Shown here one piece after another: positions 1 to 9,691 of a DNA stretch of 64,000 nucleotides. This DNA comes from Oceanobacillus profundus (GTDB taxonomy: Bacteria; Bacillota; Bacilli; Bacillales; Amphibacillaceae), in contig NZ_QWEH01000015.1 of the NCBI RefSeq assembly GCF_003515705.1, positions 1-64,000 on the forward strand, written 5' to 3'. The position numbers and the translations under genes are program-made. The notes beneath the pieces are model-generated. The model saw only the letters and a list, made by a program, of their open reading frames with translations, did no database searches and had not been told where the DNA came from. Position 1 is the first letter of the stretch, and each line of letters begins with the position of its first letter.

Positions 1-103
1 CGAGTGAGTAAGATCCCTCAGAGACGATGAGGTTGATAGGTTCGGTGTGGAAGCGTGGTGACACGTGGAGCTTACGGATACTAATCGATCGAGGACTTAA
101 CTA
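1..103 (+). rRNA. 23S ribosomal RNA, 3' end (partial)
   Basis: The window opens inside the last part of a 23S rRNA gene. The stretch with GGTTGATAGGTTCG, the GTGGAGCTTACGGATAC segment and the closing ATCGATCGAGGACTTAAC is the conserved Bacillus 3' end. The 3' boundary is placed by similarity to the usual end and may be off by a few bases. A 5S gene follows about 120 bases downstream, so this is the tail of an rrn operon. Confidence 0.95.
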
Positions 104-220
104 AATTCTTTATTTGATGTCTTGTTTTCTCTTATTTAGTTTTTAAGGTATAAATTTAAAAAAACCTTGCATTTTTATTCGGAAATGCATATAATAAAAC
201 TTGTCCTTGTTTTTGAGGAT

Positions 221-339
221 TGTCTGGTAGCAATAGCGAAGAGGCCACACCTGTTCCCATGCCGAACACAGAAGTTAAGCTCTTCAGCGCCGATGGTAGT
301 TGGGGCTTTGCCCCTGCAAGAGTAGGACGTCGCCAGGCA
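221..339 (+). rRNA. 5S ribosomal RNA
   Basis: A complete 5S rRNA of about 119 nt. The conserved CCGAACACAGAAGTTAAG and GCGCCGATGGTAGT segments are present. The ends were set by the terminal helix: TGTCTGG at 221-227 pairs with CCAGGCA at 333-339. A terminator follows directly, and no tRNA genes lie between 5S and the terminator or within the window. Confidence 0.96.
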
Positions 340-343
340 GATG

Positions 344-385
344 AAAAAGAGTTAAAATACAGATAATGTATTTTAACTCTTTTTG
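344..385 (+). terminator. rrn operon terminator
   Basis: A perfect inverted repeat of about 17 bp (arms 344-360 and 368-384, loop of 7) lies just after 5S rRNA and ends in a T-run. It is the intrinsic terminator of the rRNA operon. Confidence 0.93.
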
Positions 386-449
386 TATATCTATAATAAA
401 TTATGGCTTGCTAACTTTTTTCAATAAAAAGGTAAGGATGTATATAGAT

Positions 450-495
450 AACGATGATATTGAAATGAATAAGTGCAATATCATCGTTTATTTTT
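450..495 (+). terminator. Hairpin with T-rich tail, owner unknown
   Basis: Arms 450-462 and 476-488 form a 13-bp perfect stem with a 13-nt loop, followed by a T-rich tail. It has the shape of an intrinsic terminator, but no intact gene lies between it and the rrn terminator. It may be a second rrn terminator or the end of a lost gene. Confidence 0.45.
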
Positions 496-541
496 ATCTT
501 CTATAGATATCAATAGAAGCAACTTACAAAGTAGGAACTTG

Positions 542-710
542 ATGGATACTATAAGGCGGTTTCTTGAATCCGGAATAATGGATTTAGAAACCTATAAAAT
601 AATTCGATTTTATTGTAAGAGATCATTGTAGTTACGGTGAATATATTGAAGACATGGTGGCTAGAGATAATACTGGAGTTCTGCGTGTAGAAATATATAG
701 GATGCTGTAG
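542..710 (+). pseudogene. Degenerate coding-like stretch, unrecognised
   Basis: A 29-codon ATG frame (542-631, starting MDTIRRFLES) stops, and a shifted frame continues at 633-710 (YGEYIEDMV...VEIYRML, then TAG). The amino acid composition of both pieces looks protein-like, which suggests a short gene broken by a frameshift. I do not recognise the family. No good ribosome binding site is present. It could equally be chance in AT-rich sequence. Confidence 0.18.
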
Positions 711-822
711 AAATACCATTTAAAATCTCCTATTTAGTTTTTTTCGACATAAAACAACTTATTTTATCTTTGCTAAGTTAAAATCCGGTAAAGTTTGAGC
801 TTTTCAAGGAGCGTGTCAAATC

Positions 823-969
823 TTATACAAGTTTGGAAAAAGCAAGTCGTTTTACTGTTTTAATTTTATCCAGAAAATCTCTTTCATCATTATGAATTGT
901 TTTCATATAGTTAATAAAAGGTTTAACAATCTTTTTAACAAGGAATAAACTCGAGAAGGGTATTTCCAT
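823..969 (-). CDS. Possible small hypothetical protein (48 aa)
   Basis: On the minus strand an ATG at 969 opens a 48-codon frame ending with TAA at 823-825. The product begins MEIPFSSLFLVKKIVKPF and ends KTVKRLAFSKLV. It is basic with an amphipathic start. No clear ribosome binding site precedes it and the family is not recognised. It may be the remaining end of a larger lost gene, since the surrounding region also looks decayed. Confidence 0.22.
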   Translation of the reverse strand: MEIPFSSLFLVKKIVKPFINYMKTIHNDERDFLDKIKTVKRLAFSKLV

Positions 970-1055
970 AAAAAATTCTTATATAAGATTAGAAAATCGT
1001 GATGAAACGATTTATATATAGAAACAGATAGTAATTCTTAAAGGGGGGATAAACT

Positions 1056-1757
1056 TTGCAATCATGGGCAGATCAGCTATTAGGGGAAGACTTTTTATTA
1101 ATTATTACAAGATTGCTTGTTGCATTAGTATTATCTGGTTTAATTGGTTTTGAACGGGAGATTAATAATCACTCTGCTGGGTTCCGCACGCATATTCTTG
1201 TTGGTGTAGGTGCTTGTTTAATGATGATTTTGTCCCTATTTGGGTTTAGTACATTTAATGAAGTAAATGATAATATTCGATTTGATCCTGCGCGTATCCC
1301 CTCTTATGTTATTAGTGGAATTGGATTCCTTGGAGCAGGAACGATTATTGTTTATGGTGGAACAGTCCGTGGGCTGACAACAGCAGCTTCTATCTGGGCT
1401 GTAGCTGGAATTGGCCTTGTTGTAGGATCAGGTATGTATAGTGTTGCTATTTTCACAACGCTTATTATATTAATCAGTCTGATTTTCCTCAATCATATTG
1501 AAAGAATATTTCCTAGGTCAAGGACTACCACGTTTATTGAATTGGTTGTTGATGAAACGATTCAAATCAATCAAGTAGTAGAGGTAATCGAAAAACAGCA
1601 ATTTTCTATAACAAATATCGAGATTATAAGGCAAGAAAGCAGCTTAAGGAAATTCTATATAAAAATGGGTCGGAAAGATAAACAGAGTCTGATTACCATT
1701 TTTGAAGAGATTTCCCGATTTCAGGGAGTAAAAAACATCTCTGAATTAACGAAATAA
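1056..1757 (+). CDS. MgtC/SapB family membrane protein
   Basis: A 233-residue integral membrane protein of the MgtC/SapB family. The N-terminal two thirds carries about five hydrophobic segments and the family hallmark GLIGFEREINNHSAGFRTH around residues 29-47, followed by GIGFLGAGTII. The C-terminal part (about 155-233) is a soluble, ACT-like regulatory domain as in YhiD-type members. The family is linked to magnesium limitation and envelope stress, but its biochemical activity is unsettled. The start is TTG at 1056 with AAGGGGGGAT just upstream. It stands alone between the rRNA operon and the CtsR operon and has its own terminator. Confidence 0.85.
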   Translation: MQSWADQLLGEDFLLIITRLLVALVLSGLIGFEREINNHSAGFRTHILVGVGACLMMILSLFGFSTFNEVNDNIRFDPARIPSYVISGIGFLGAGTIIVYGGTVRGLTTAASIWAVAGIGLVVGSGMYSVAIFTTLIILISLIFLNHIERIFPRSRTTTFIELVVDETIQINQVVEVIEKQQFSITNIEIIRQESSLRKFYIKMGRKDKQSLITIFEEISRFQGVKNISELTK

Positions 1758-1766
1758 TGTCATTTC

Positions 1767-1802
1767 AAAAACCTTCCACAGATAATTTGTGGAAGGTTTT
1801 TG
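1767..1802 (+). terminator. Terminator of the MgtC-like gene
   Basis: The arms AAAACCTTCCACA (to 1780) and TGTGGAAGGTTTT (from 1788) form a 13-bp stem with a 7-nt loop and a T-rich tail. It separates the MgtC-like gene from the ctsR promoter. Confidence 0.92.
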
Positions 1803-1846
1803 GTTTCGTTTTTGTTAATTTTGTCTAAGATATATACATAAGTTGT

Positions 1847-1905
1847 TTGCATCTCCTTCATTTTGGCGTATAATGAAACTATAGTCAAAGATAGTCAAAG
1901 TCAAA
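1847..1905 (+). promoter_or_regulatory. ctsR operon promoter with CtsR operator
   Basis: A SigA-type promoter has TTGCAT at 1847-1852 and TATAAT at 1869-1874, 16 bp apart. Directly downstream lies the CtsR heptad direct repeat: AGTCAAA at 1883-1889, a 3-bp spacer, and AGTCAAA at 1893-1899. This matches the known consensus of two GGTCAAA-like heptads three bases apart. A third AGTCAAA follows at 1899-1905, sharing one base with the second. Bound CtsR would cover the transcription start, so the operon should be autorepressed and released by heat or protein stress. Confidence 0.92.
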
Positions 1906-1947
1906 AGACAACGTGCTGGATAATTCATACAGAAAGGTGTAGGGCAG

Positions 1948-2415
1948 ATGAGCAATATTTCGGATGTAATTGAACAGTATCTGAAAAAAGTTCTACAGGC
2001 GAAGGGGCAGAATGCAATTGAAATTAAGCGAAGTGAAATTGCAGATCAATTTCAGTGTGTTCCCTCGCAAATAAATTATGTAATTAATACGCGTTTTACT
2101 GTAGAAAAAGGGTATATAGTAGAAAGTAAGCGGGGTGGTGGAGGTTATATTCGTATCATGCGAATTAAGCATCAGGATAAGTCCGAACTTATTGATGAAA
2201 TTATCCAGATGATTGATGGCTCTATTTCCCAGCGATCGTCTATTGATGTTTTAGAACGTTTATTAGAAGAAGCCATCATTACAAAGCGCGAGGCAAAGAT
2301 TATGCTTAGTGCAATGGATCGTACGACATTAGCTTTTAAACTTCCATTACGAGATGAATTACGTGCTCGTATACTATCAAAAATGCTTTTGACCTTAAAG
2401 TATGCAGGTGAGTAA
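1948..2415 (+). CDS. ctsR: CtsR, transcriptional repressor of class III heat-shock genes
   Basis: A 155-residue dimeric winged-helix repressor of clp and related stress genes. The N-terminal half is the DNA-binding domain. Its wing has the tetraglycine loop at residues 63-66, preceded by Arg62. In studied orthologues the loop senses heat and the arginine is a McsB phosphorylation target. The C-terminal four-helix part mediates dimerisation and McsA/McsB contact. It is the first gene of the ctsR-mcsA-mcsB-clpC operon, with AGAAAGG upstream of the ATG. The operator in its own promoter implies autorepression. Confidence 0.97.
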   Translation: MSNISDVIEQYLKKVLQAKGQNAIEIKRSEIADQFQCVPSQINYVINTRFTVEKGYIVESKRGGGGYIRIMRIKHQDKSELIDEIIQMIDGSISQRSSIDVLERLLEEAIITKREAKIMLSAMDRTTLAFKLPLRDELRARILSKMLLTLKYAGE

Positions 2416-2471
2416 AGCAGTATTTTACAGATGATTTTGTAAAGAGGTTGTATGTAAAGGGGGAATAGATA

Positions 2472-3020
2472 TTGGAATGTCAGGAATGTCATGAACGGCC
2501 AGCTACACTTCATGTAAAACAGGTAATTAATGGACAAGAAACTAAAGTAAGTATGTGTGAGACATGTGCTAAGAAAAAGGGGTATATCACTTATCCAGAG
2601 GAAGGCTATTCTCTTCATGATTTACTAACTGGTTTATTTAATTTTGACACGATAAAGATGACGAGCATGAGTGATAATCAATTAAACCAGGTAAAAGAAT
2701 TGCAATGCTCGAAATGTGGAATGACATTTTCAAAGTTTAAGCAAGTTGGTAAGTTTGGCTGTGCCCATTGCTATGAGTCTTTTGCTTCCAAGCTAGAGCC
2801 AATTTTTCGTAGAGTACATTCCGGCAATACGAAGCATTTTGGCAAAATACCAAAACGTGCTGGAAGTGGCTTACAATTAAAAAAACAACTGAAAAGCTAT
2901 CGAGAAGAGTTGCAACAATTAATTGAAGCAGAAGCTTTTGAAGAAGCTGCAAAAGTTCGGGATAAAATAAAAGCATTGGAAAAAGGGGATAAAGAGCCGG
3001 AAGCAGGTGATGGATCTTGA
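2472..3020 (+). CDS. mcsA: McsA, zinc-binding activator of McsB
   Basis: A 182-residue adaptor that activates the protein arginine kinase McsB and influences CtsR and ClpC. Zinc-binding cysteine pairs are visible at C3/C6, C29/C32, C79/C82 and C97/C100. A UVR-type coiled segment occupies about residues 137-172, with ALEKG near its end. The start is TTG at 2472 with AAAGGGGG upstream, and an ATG would lose the first CxxC pair. The stop overlaps the TTG start of mcsB by four bases, so translation is probably coupled. Confidence 0.95.
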   Translation: MECQECHERPATLHVKQVINGQETKVSMCETCAKKKGYITYPEEGYSLHDLLTGLFNFDTIKMTSMSDNQLNQVKELQCSKCGMTFSKFKQVGKFGCAHCYESFASKLEPIFRRVHSGNTKHFGKIPKRAGSGLQLKKQLKSYREELQQLIEAEAFEEAAKVRDKIKALEKGDKEPEAGDGS

Positions 3021-4081
3021 GCTTAGAGCATTTTATCAAAGAAGCACTTAGCCCCTGGATGCACGAACAAGGGCCTGATAATGATATTGTGATGAGTAGT
3101 AGAATTCGCTTAGCACGGAACTTTGCAAATGTTACGTATCCAATCCTTGCTGAACAGGAGAAATTGGATGATATTCGTAGTTTTTTTAAGAAGGAATATG
3201 AACATCAAACCTTCCAAAACTATAAGAATTTAGAATTTGTCTCAATTAAAGATTTGACACCTGTAGAAAAAAGCGTGCTTGTTGAAAAGCATTTAATTAG
3301 TCCTCATTTAGTAAAGCACGATGAGCATGCTGCTGTTATGATTTCACAAAATGAGCAAGTTTCAGTCATGATAAATGAAGAGGATCATATTCGTATTCAG
3401 CTTTATTTTCCTGGTTTACAGTTAAAAAAGGCATTGGAAGAAGCTTTTGATTTCGATGATTGGATTGAAGAGAAGGTAAATTATGCATACGATGAAACAA
3501 AAGGTTATTTAACTAGCTGTCCAACAAATGTAGGAACAGGAATGCGAGCGTCTGTTATGATGCATCTTCCCGCCTTATCGATGACAAAGCAAATTAATCG
3601 AATGATCCCAGCGATTAGTCAGCTTGGCCTTGTTGTTAGAGGGATTTATGGAGAGGGCAGTGAAGCGCTTGGTAACATTTTCCAAATATCCAACCAAATT
3701 ACGCTTGGAAAGTCTGAGGAAGATATTGTAGAGGACTTAGAGAGTGTTGTGAATCAGTTAATCGATCATGAACGAGTCGCACGAAATTATATTATGAAGC
3801 GATCAGGTATAGAACTCGAGGATCGTATCTTTCGTTCCTACGGTGTACTGCAGTATAGCCGGAAAATTGAATCAAAAGAAGCTGCAAAATGTATTTCTAA
3901 CGTGCGATTGGGCATAGACTTAGGTATTATAGAAAATACATCAGGAAATATACTAAATGAATTGATGGTTCTTACACAACCGGGTTTTCTTCAACAATAT
4001 GCGAATAGAACTTTAAATGCAGGTGAACGTGATGTATTGCGTGCATCGCTCATACGCGAACGATTAAAATTGGAAAACTAG
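3017..4081 (+). CDS. mcsB: McsB, protein arginine kinase
   Basis: A 354-residue phosphagen-kinase-fold enzyme that phosphorylates arginines on proteins. This inactivates CtsR and marks substrates for ClpCP degradation. Family features are SSRIRLARN near residues 26-34 (nucleotide/phosphate binding), the [11 protein letters not shown] segment near residues 170-180, and the phosphoarginine-pocket motif RDVLRA at 338-343. The start is TTG at 3017, overlapping mcsA, with AGGTGAT upstream. The length is close to the B. subtilis protein. Transcription should be heat-inducible through CtsR. Confidence 0.96.
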   Translation: MSLEHFIKEALSPWMHEQGPDNDIVMSSRIRLARNFANVTYPILAEQEKLDDIRSFFKKEYEHQTFQNYKNLEFVSIKDLTPVEKSVLVEKHLISPHLVKHDEHAAVMISQNEQVSVMINEEDHIRIQLYFPGLQLKKALEEAFDFDDWIEEKVNYAYDETKGYLTSCPTNVGTGMRASVMMHLPALSMTKQINRMIPAISQLGLVVRGIYGEGSEALGNIFQISNQITLGKSEEDIVEDLESVVNQLIDHERVARNYIMKRSGIELEDRIFRSYGVLQYSRKIESKEAAKCISNVRLGIDLGIIENTSGNILNELMVLTQPGFLQQYANRTLNAGERDVLRASLIRERLKLEN

Positions 4082-4094
4082 GAGGGAAATCCAG

Positions 4095-6524
4095 ATGATG
4101 TTTGGACGATTTACAGAAAGAGCACAAAAAGTATTAGCATTATCACAAGAAGAAGCAGTACGACTTGGTCATAAGAATATTGGTACAGAACATATTTTAT
4201 TAGGACTTGTCCGTGAAGGTGAAGGAATTGCGGCAAAAGCACTGCAGTCCCTAGGCCTTGAAGTCTCGAAAATTCAAGAAGAGGTAGAAAAATTAATCGG
4301 TGTCGATAAGCAGCCGATGCAATCGATTCACTATACCCCACGTGCAAAGAAGGTCGTTGAGTTATCACAGGATGAGGCAAGAAAGCTAGGCCACTCTTAC
4401 GTAGGTACAGAGCATATTTTACTTGGGCTTATCCGCGAAGGTGAAGGTGTTGCTGCACGCGTATTGAATAACCTCGGTGTGAGCTTAAATAAAGCAAGAC
4501 AGCAAGTGTTACAGCTATTAGGAAGCAATGAATCACAGGCGGGAAGACAAGGGCGTTCTGGACAACAATCGAGTGCAAGTACACCTACATTAGATTCGTT
4601 GGCACGAGACTTAACCGTTAGCGCAAAAGAGGGTAAAATTGACCCTGTAATCGGGCGTGCGAAGGAAATCGAACGGGTTATTCAAGTGTTGAGCCGTCGT
4701 ACGAAAAATAATCCGGTATTAATTGGTGAGCCAGGTGTCGGTAAAACGGCTGTAGCTGAAGGTTTGGCACAGCAAATTATTGATAACGAGGTTCCAGAAA
4801 CCCTTCGTGATAAGCGCGTGATGACATTAGATATGGGTACAGTTGTTGCGGGTACGAAATATCGTGGTGAATTTGAGGATCGTTTGAAAAAGGTGATGGA
4901 GGAAATCCGCCAAGCTGGAAATATCATTTTATTTATTGATGAACTTCATACATTAATTGGCGCTGGTGGAGCAGAAGGTGCAATTGATGCATCAAACATT
5001 TTAAAGCCATCCCTAGCTCGAGGTGAATTACAGTGTATCGGTGCAACAACACTTGATGAATATCGTAAATACATTGAAAAAGATGCTGCATTAGAACGAA
5101 GATTCCAACCGATTCAAGTCGATGAACCAACATTGGATGAAACCATTCAGATTCTGCACGGATTACGCGATCGCTATGAAGCACATCACCGTGTAACGAT
5201 AACGGATGAAGCAATTGAAGCAGCAGCAACACTTTCTGATCGTTATATTACGGATCGGTTCCTTCCAGATAAGGCAATTGATTTAATTGACGAAGCAGGC
5301 TCTAAAGTACGCCTGAGCTCTTATACTGTTCCACCGAACTTGAAAGAACTTGAGCAGAAGCTTGAAGAAGTACGAAAAGAAAAAGACGCTGCTGTACAAA
5401 GCCAAGAATTTGAAAAGGCAGCATCTTTACGTGATTCAGAACAACGTTATCGTGAACAACTCGAAAAAACGAAAAATGAATGGAAAGAAAAGCAAGGACA
5501 AACCGATTCAGAGGTTACTGTTGAAGATATTGCAAGTGTTGTATCGATCTGGACGGGAGTACCTGTAGCGAAGCTAACGAAGGATGAGAGTGAGCGTCTC
5601 TTAAACATGGAAGAGATCTTGCATAATCGTGTGATTGGCCAAGGAGAGGCAGTAAATGCGATTTCGAAGGCTATTCGCCGAGCGCGTGCGGGCTTAAAAG
5701 ATCCGAAGCGACCAATTGGCTCCTTTATTTTCCTAGGACCTACAGGTGTTGGTAAAACAGAACTTGCTCGAGCTTTAGCGGAAGTGATGTTTGCAGATGA
5801 AGATGCGATGATTCGTATAGACATGTCTGAATACATGGAAAGGCATGCGACGTCTCGTCTAGTTGGATCCCCTCCAGGATATGTTGGTTATGAGGAAGGT
5901 GGTCAGCTAACAGAAAAGGTGCGACGTAAGCCATACTCTGTCGTGCTTTTAGATGAAGTTGAAAAAGCACACCCTGAAGTATTTAATATTTTATTACAAG
6001 TGCTTGAGGATGGTCGTTTAACAGATTCCAAAGGAAGACTTGTTGACTTCCGTAATACGGTAATTATTATGACATCCAACGTTGGAGCAAGTGAGCTAAA
6101 ACGGAATAAATATGTTGGCTTTAATATTGCTGATGAAGGAAAAGAATATAGCGATATGAAGTCAAAAGTAATGGAAGAATTGAAAAAAGCATTTCGTCCT
6201 GAATTTTTAAACCGAATTGATGAGACGATTGTATTCCATTCATTAGAGAAGAAGCATATGAAGGATATTGTGACACTTATGCTCGAACAATTGCAACGTC
6301 GCCTGAAGGATCAAGATATTCATTTATCATTGACTGATAAAGCGGTAGAAAAGGTTGCAAATGAAGGGTTCGATCCGGAATACGGTGCCCGTCCATTGCG
6401 CAGATCGATTCAGAAAAATATCGAAGACCTTCTATCTGAAGAGTTGCTGAAAGAAACAATTGATAAAGGGCAAGAGGTAAAAATCGGTTTAAATAATAAA
6501 GGAGATTTCATCGTCCTCTCGTAA
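4095..6524 (+). CDS. clpC: ClpC, AAA+ unfoldase of the ClpCP protease
   Basis: An 809-residue class 1 Hsp100 ATPase. It unfolds substrates, including arginine-phosphorylated proteins and MecA-delivered ComK, for ClpP. In order: two Clp-N repeats (residues 1-145), AAA module 1 with Walker A GEPGVGKT at 211-218, a UVR/middle coiled-coil domain around 420-470, and AAA module 2 with Walker A GPTGVGKT at 548-555 and YVGYEEGG as pore loop. Either of two consecutive ATGs could start; GGAGGG precedes 4095. It is the last gene of the CtsR operon and is followed by a terminator at 6657. Confidence 0.97.
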   Translation: MMFGRFTERAQKVLALSQEEAVRLGHKNIGTEHILLGLVREGEGIAAKALQSLGLEVSKIQEEVEKLIGVDKQPMQSIHYTPRAKKVVELSQDEARKLGHSYVGTEHILLGLIREGEGVAARVLNNLGVSLNKARQQVLQLLGSNESQAGRQGRSGQQSSASTPTLDSLARDLTVSAKEGKIDPVIGRAKEIERVIQVLSRRTKNNPVLIGEPGVGKTAVAEGLAQQIIDNEVPETLRDKRVMTLDMGTVVAGTKYRGEFEDRLKKVMEEIRQAGNIILFIDELHTLIGAGGAEGAIDASNILKPSLARGELQCIGATTLDEYRKYIEKDAALERRFQPIQVDEPTLDETIQILHGLRDRYEAHHRVTITDEAIEAAATLSDRYITDRFLPDKAIDLIDEAGSKVRLSSYTVPPNLKELEQKLEEVRKEKDAAVQSQEFEKAASLRDSEQRYREQLEKTKNEWKEKQGQTDSEVTVEDIASVVSIWTGVPVAKLTKDESERLLNMEEILHNRVIGQGEAVNAISKAIRRARAGLKDPKRPIGSFIFLGPTGVGKTELARALAEVMFADEDAMIRIDMSEYMERHATSRLVGSPPGYVGYEEGGQLTEKVRRKPYSVVLLDEVEKAHPEVFNILLQVLEDGRLTDSKGRLVDFRNTVIIMTSNVGASELKRNKYVGFNIADEGKEYSDMKSKVMEELKKAFRPEFLNRIDETIVFHSLEKKHMKDIVTLMLEQLQRRLKDQDIHLSLTDKAVEKVANEGFDPEYGARPLRRSIQKNIEDLLSEELLKETIDKGQEVKIGLNNKGDFIVLS

Positions 6525-6872
6525 TGAGGAAAGCATAAAAGCGCGAATGCCGGTTAGTGAGGTAAAAACTGCGCACCGTAATGTTGACCTGTTTACGTTG
6601 TTATGGTAACTAAAGGTATCCAGGTAATTCAATTTTTATAAATTCAAGAGAAAGTAAAAAGCTAGAAGAGCAGTATCTTCTAGCTTTTCCTTCCATATTG
6701 AGGGGTGTTCTAAACCCTCTTTACCCTACTTTAAACACCCAATTCTAGTGGAAAGGGTACTAAACGACCCAGTTGTGGCATAAATAAGGAAATATGTTTC
6801 ATAAATTGATAGGAAGCTGTAACCTATTTGGGCCAAAAATGTTTTACAATAGTAAGAGAAGGGGATAGTGAT
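6525..6872. other. clpC-radA spacer
   Basis: About 350 bases. The clpC terminator lies at 6657-6692. Upstream of it TTGACC (6584-6589) could be a -35 element, but the -10 is poor. I see no gene. Transcription of radA probably starts in the AT-rich 6740-6850 stretch, though I cannot choose a promoter with confidence. Confidence 0.5.
6657..6692 (+). terminator. clpC operon terminator
   Basis: The arms AAAAGCTAGAAGA (6657-6669) and TCTTCTAGCTTTT (6676-6688) form a 13-bp perfect stem with a 6-nt loop. The T-rich 3' arm provides the poly-U, so this is an intrinsic terminator separating clpC from radA. Confidence 0.92.
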
Positions 6873-8240
6873 TTGGCTAAGCGAAAAACGAAGTATGTTT
6901 GTCAAGATTGTGGATATGAATCTGCGAAATGGATGGGCAAATGTCCTGGGTGTAATAATTGGAATACGATGGTGGAAGAAGTTGAAGCAACCACTGTCAG
7001 AGGAAAACAAGTAAGTGGTACACATGTCGTTAGTAAGCCAGAAAGGATTACTTCGATCGAGTCACAGAAAGAACCGCGTATCACCACAACGATGAAGGAA
7101 TTCAATCGTGTGCTTGGTGGCGGTATTGTTCTCGGATCGCTTGTTTTAATTGGTGGTGATCCTGGGATTGGCAAATCTACCTTGTTATTACAAATCTCTT
7201 CACAGCTTGCAGGGAAGCAATTGCCAGTTCTGTACGTTTCTGGTGAGGAATCGATCCGCCAAACAAAGCTGCGTGCTGATCGACTAGGAGTAAAAGAGGA
7301 TCTGCTATATGTCCTTTCTGAAACGAATTTGTTTGATATTCAAAAACAAATTGAGGAGATTCGCCCCTCATTTGTCGTAATTGACTCCATTCAAACGATT
7401 TTTAAGGAAGATGTAACGAGTGCTCCTGGTAGTGTTTCACAAGTACGAGAATGTACTGTTGATTTAATGAAGGTCGCAAAATCAAACGGCATTCCGATAT
7501 TTATAGTTGGTCACGTGACGAAAGAAGGAGCGATAGCTGGTCCAAGACTGCTCGAGCATATGGTTGATGCCGTATTGTATTTTGAAGGAGAAAGGCATCA
7601 TACGTATCGAATATTACGAGGTGTGAAGAATCGCTTTGGAAGTACGAATGAAATGGGTATTTTTGAGATGAAAGAAGAAGGCCTTCGAGAAGTAATGAAC
7701 CCTTCGGAGATTTTTCTAGAAGAGCGTTCAGAAGGATCAGCAGGCTCTACTGTCGTTGCATCGATGGAAGGGACAAGACCTGTACTCGTTGAAATTCAAG
7801 CATTGATTTCTCCAACTAGCTTCGGTAATCCACGCCGCATGGCCACAGGAATTGATCATAACCGTGTTCCTTTATTGATGGCAGTTCTCGAAAAGCGTGT
7901 CGGCCTTATGCTGCAAAACCAGGATGCCTACATTAAGGTAGCTGGTGGTGTGAAGCTTGATGAACCTGCAATTGATCTAGCGCTAGCTGTAAGCATTGCT
8001 TCAAGCTTTCGGGATAAGCCGACGAATCCAGATGATATATTTATTGGAGAAGTTGGGCTTACTGGGGAGATCAGACGTGTGTCGCGTATCGAACAGCGTG
8101 TTCAAGAAGCAGCTAAGCTTGGCTTTAAACGTGTCATTTGTCCGGAAAACAATCTGGATGGCTGGACATACCCGAAAGGAATTCAAGTACATGGGGTTCG
8201 TACCGTACAACAAGCATTAGATATAGCGATGGCCCAGTGA
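6873..8240 (+). CDS. radA: RadA, DNA repair/recombination ATPase
   Basis: A 455-residue branch-migration helicase of the RecA superfamily, acting on recombination intermediates. In order: zinc finger C10-x2-C13...C24-x2-C27, RecA-like core with Walker [10 protein letters not shown] at 95-103, the RadA-specific KNRFG motif at 252-256, and a C-terminal Lon-protease-like domain. I chose TTG at 6873 (AGAAGGGGAT upstream, product MAKRKTKY...) over an in-frame start 45 bases upstream, because it matches the family N-terminus. In Bacillus the next gene is normally disA, and it is absent here. Confidence 0.95.
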   Translation: MAKRKTKYVCQDCGYESAKWMGKCPGCNNWNTMVEEVEATTVRGKQVSGTHVVSKPERITSIESQKEPRITTTMKEFNRVLGGGIVLGSLVLIGGDPGIGKSTLLLQISSQLAGKQLPVLYVSGEESIRQTKLRADRLGVKEDLLYVLSETNLFDIQKQIEEIRPSFVVIDSIQTIFKEDVTSAPGSVSQVRECTVDLMKVAKSNGIPIFIVGHVTKEGAIAGPRLLEHMVDAVLYFEGERHHTYRILRGVKNRFGSTNEMGIFEMKEEGLREVMNPSEIFLEERSEGSAGSTVVASMEGTRPVLVEIQALISPTSFGNPRRMATGIDHNRVPLLMAVLEKRVGLMLQNQDAYIKVAGGVKLDEPAIDLALAVSIASSFRDKPTNPDDIFIGEVGLTGEIRRVSRIEQRVQEAAKLGFKRVICPENNLDGWTYPKGIQVHGVRTVQQALDIAMAQ

Positions 8241-8368
8241 TTCTTAGCGATTTTTATCATAAAAATGACATATTTATACTGTGATTTGTGAAATACAATG
8301 CTTTTTTCGCCCATTTATGAGGGTTAAATTATAAATTTCTAGGCAATACTAAACATTAGGAGGTGACG

Positions 8369-9463
8369 ATGTTGCTCAAAAAAATAGTGCATTTATTTTT
8401 TATTGTTCTAGGCGGTACTATAGGTTATCTATATGTACCAGAAATAATTCGGTTATTGAACATTACAAATTTGGATTGGGCAAGATCCCCATATTTAGGC
8501 ATGATCATCGGTGCAATTATATTCTTTATTCTTTCTTATTGGCTGGCAGATTATATTGTTGACTTTTTGAGGTGGGTGGAAGACGCACTGATAAAGCTCC
8601 CAGCAGTTGATTTATTCTTTGGTAGTATCGGTTTAATTGTCGGATTGGTTATTGCTTACTTTGTTAACATGCCCTTACAAGATATTAATATTGAGGTTGT
8701 ATCACAGGTTCTGCCACTCTTTATTATGATTGTTCTTGGTTACCTTGGTTTCCAAGTGGGTTTCAGGCGGAGAGATGAATTTGTCAATCTAATGAAAACA
8801 AATAAAAAGGACAAACGCCGACCTATTGAAGGTGACGATGTAGATGCAATCGTACCAAAGGCAAAAATTCTGGATACAAGTGTTATTATTGATGGTAGAA
8901 TCGCAGATATTTGCCAAACGAACTTTTTAGAAGGAACCGTTATAATACCGCAATTTGTACTCGGGGAACTGCAGCATATTGCCGATTCCTCAGATACACT
9001 CAAACGTAATAGAGGCCGCCGTGGACTAGATGTATTGAATCGCATCCAAAAGGAATTGCCAGTGAAAGTCGAGATTTATGAAGGAGACTTTGAAGAAATT
9101 CCAGAGGTTGATAGTAAGCTAATTAAACTTGCGAAGGTAATTGATGGTATTGTTGTAACAAATGATTTTAATTTGAATAAAGTTTGTGATTTACAGGGTG
9201 TTAACGTGTTGAATATTAACGATCTTGCCAATGCTGTGAAGCCGGTTGTACTTCCAGGTGAAGAGCTAATTGTACAAGTAATTAAAGATGGGAAAGAGCA
9301 TAATCAAGGGGTTGCCTATCTTGATGATGGTACAATGATAGTTGTGGAAGAAGGTCGGGATTATATCGGAAAAACGATCGAAGTAATTATTACAAGTGTA
9401 CTGCAAACATCAGCTGGCCGGATGATCTTTGCAAAACCAAAATTACTTGAAAAAGCACTGTAA
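8369..9463 (+). CDS. PIN/TRAM domain membrane protein (YacL-like)
   Basis: A 364-residue protein resembling B. subtilis YacL. Four hydrophobic segments occupy the first 130 residues. A PIN ribonuclease domain follows from about residue 170, with AKILDTSVIIDGR carrying the first catalytic Asp and IDGIVVTNDFNLN near its end. A C-terminal TRAM domain follows, containing GVAYLDDGTMIVVE. A membrane-tethered RNA-processing or toxin-like nuclease role is inferred from the domains and has not been shown. The ATG at 8369 follows TAGGAGGTGA; a GTG at 8363 lies inside the ribosome binding site. A terminator follows at 9491. Confidence 0.88.
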   Translation: MLLKKIVHLFFIVLGGTIGYLYVPEIIRLLNITNLDWARSPYLGMIIGAIIFFILSYWLADYIVDFLRWVEDALIKLPAVDLFFGSIGLIVGLVIAYFVNMPLQDINIEVVSQVLPLFIMIVLGYLGFQVGFRRRDEFVNLMKTNKKDKRRPIEGDDVDAIVPKAKILDTSVIIDGRIADICQTNFLEGTVIIPQFVLGELQHIADSSDTLKRNRGRRGLDVLNRIQKELPVKVEIYEGDFEEIPEVDSKLIKLAKVIDGIVVTNDFNLNKVCDLQGVNVLNINDLANAVKPVVLPGEELIVQVIKDGKEHNQGVAYLDDGTMIVVEEGRDYIGKTIEVIITSVLQTSAGRMIFAKPKLLEKAL

Positions 9464-9490
9464 AAGAGGTATAACTGATTAAGGTGAAGT

Positions 9491-9526
9491 AAAGTGATAA
9501 CATGAATGATATGTTATCACTTTTTC
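9491..9526 (+). terminator. Terminator after the PIN/TRAM gene
   Basis: The arms AAAGTGATAACAT (9491-9503) and ATGTTATCACTTT (9511-9523) form a 13-bp stem with a T-run. It closes the radA-yacL unit just before the repeat element at 9528. Confidence 0.92.
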
Positions 9527-9527
9527 A

Positions 9528-9691
9528 TATAGAGTGCGTGTTCAAAAGGGAGGATGAAAAGGACCGAGAAGTTAGAGGCGGCGTAGCTTTGAGCAGCGGA
9601 ACGTATGGGTTTAATACGTGAGCAGTGGAAAAGCAAGCCAACGAAGAAATTCGATGTGTCATTTTTACCGGACTTTTTGAACAACCTTATA
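9528..9691 (+). repeat. GTTCAAAA-ended repeat element, copy 1 (164 bp)
   Basis: The left end runs TATAGAGTGCGTGTTCAAAA and the right end TTTTTGAACAACCTTATA, so GTTCAAAA and its complement form imperfect terminal inverted repeats. It shares long blocks with the copy at 16916: GGACCGAGAAGTT, GGAACGTATGGGTTTAATAC, AAGCCAACGA and GATGTGTCATTTTTACCGG. It sits between the yacL terminator and the gltX ribosome binding site, where Bacillus relatives usually carry ispD-ispF. It has no long ORF of its own and resembles a MITE or a mobile structured RNA. Confidence 0.8.

Larger units (their letters stand above)
386..1055. other. Gene-poor spacer between rrn and the MgtC-like gene
   Basis: About 670 AT-rich bases. 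They hold one hairpin (450-495), a broken frame (542-710) and a small minus-strand frame (823-969), each listed separately. Apart from the ribosome binding site of the next gene at 1041-1050, I see nothing else that can be supported. Confidence 0.6.

Noticed and set aside
5447-5836. 129-codon minus-strand frame opposite clpC
   Set aside because: Complementary shadow of the second AAA module; no start signals and low-complexity serine-rich composition.
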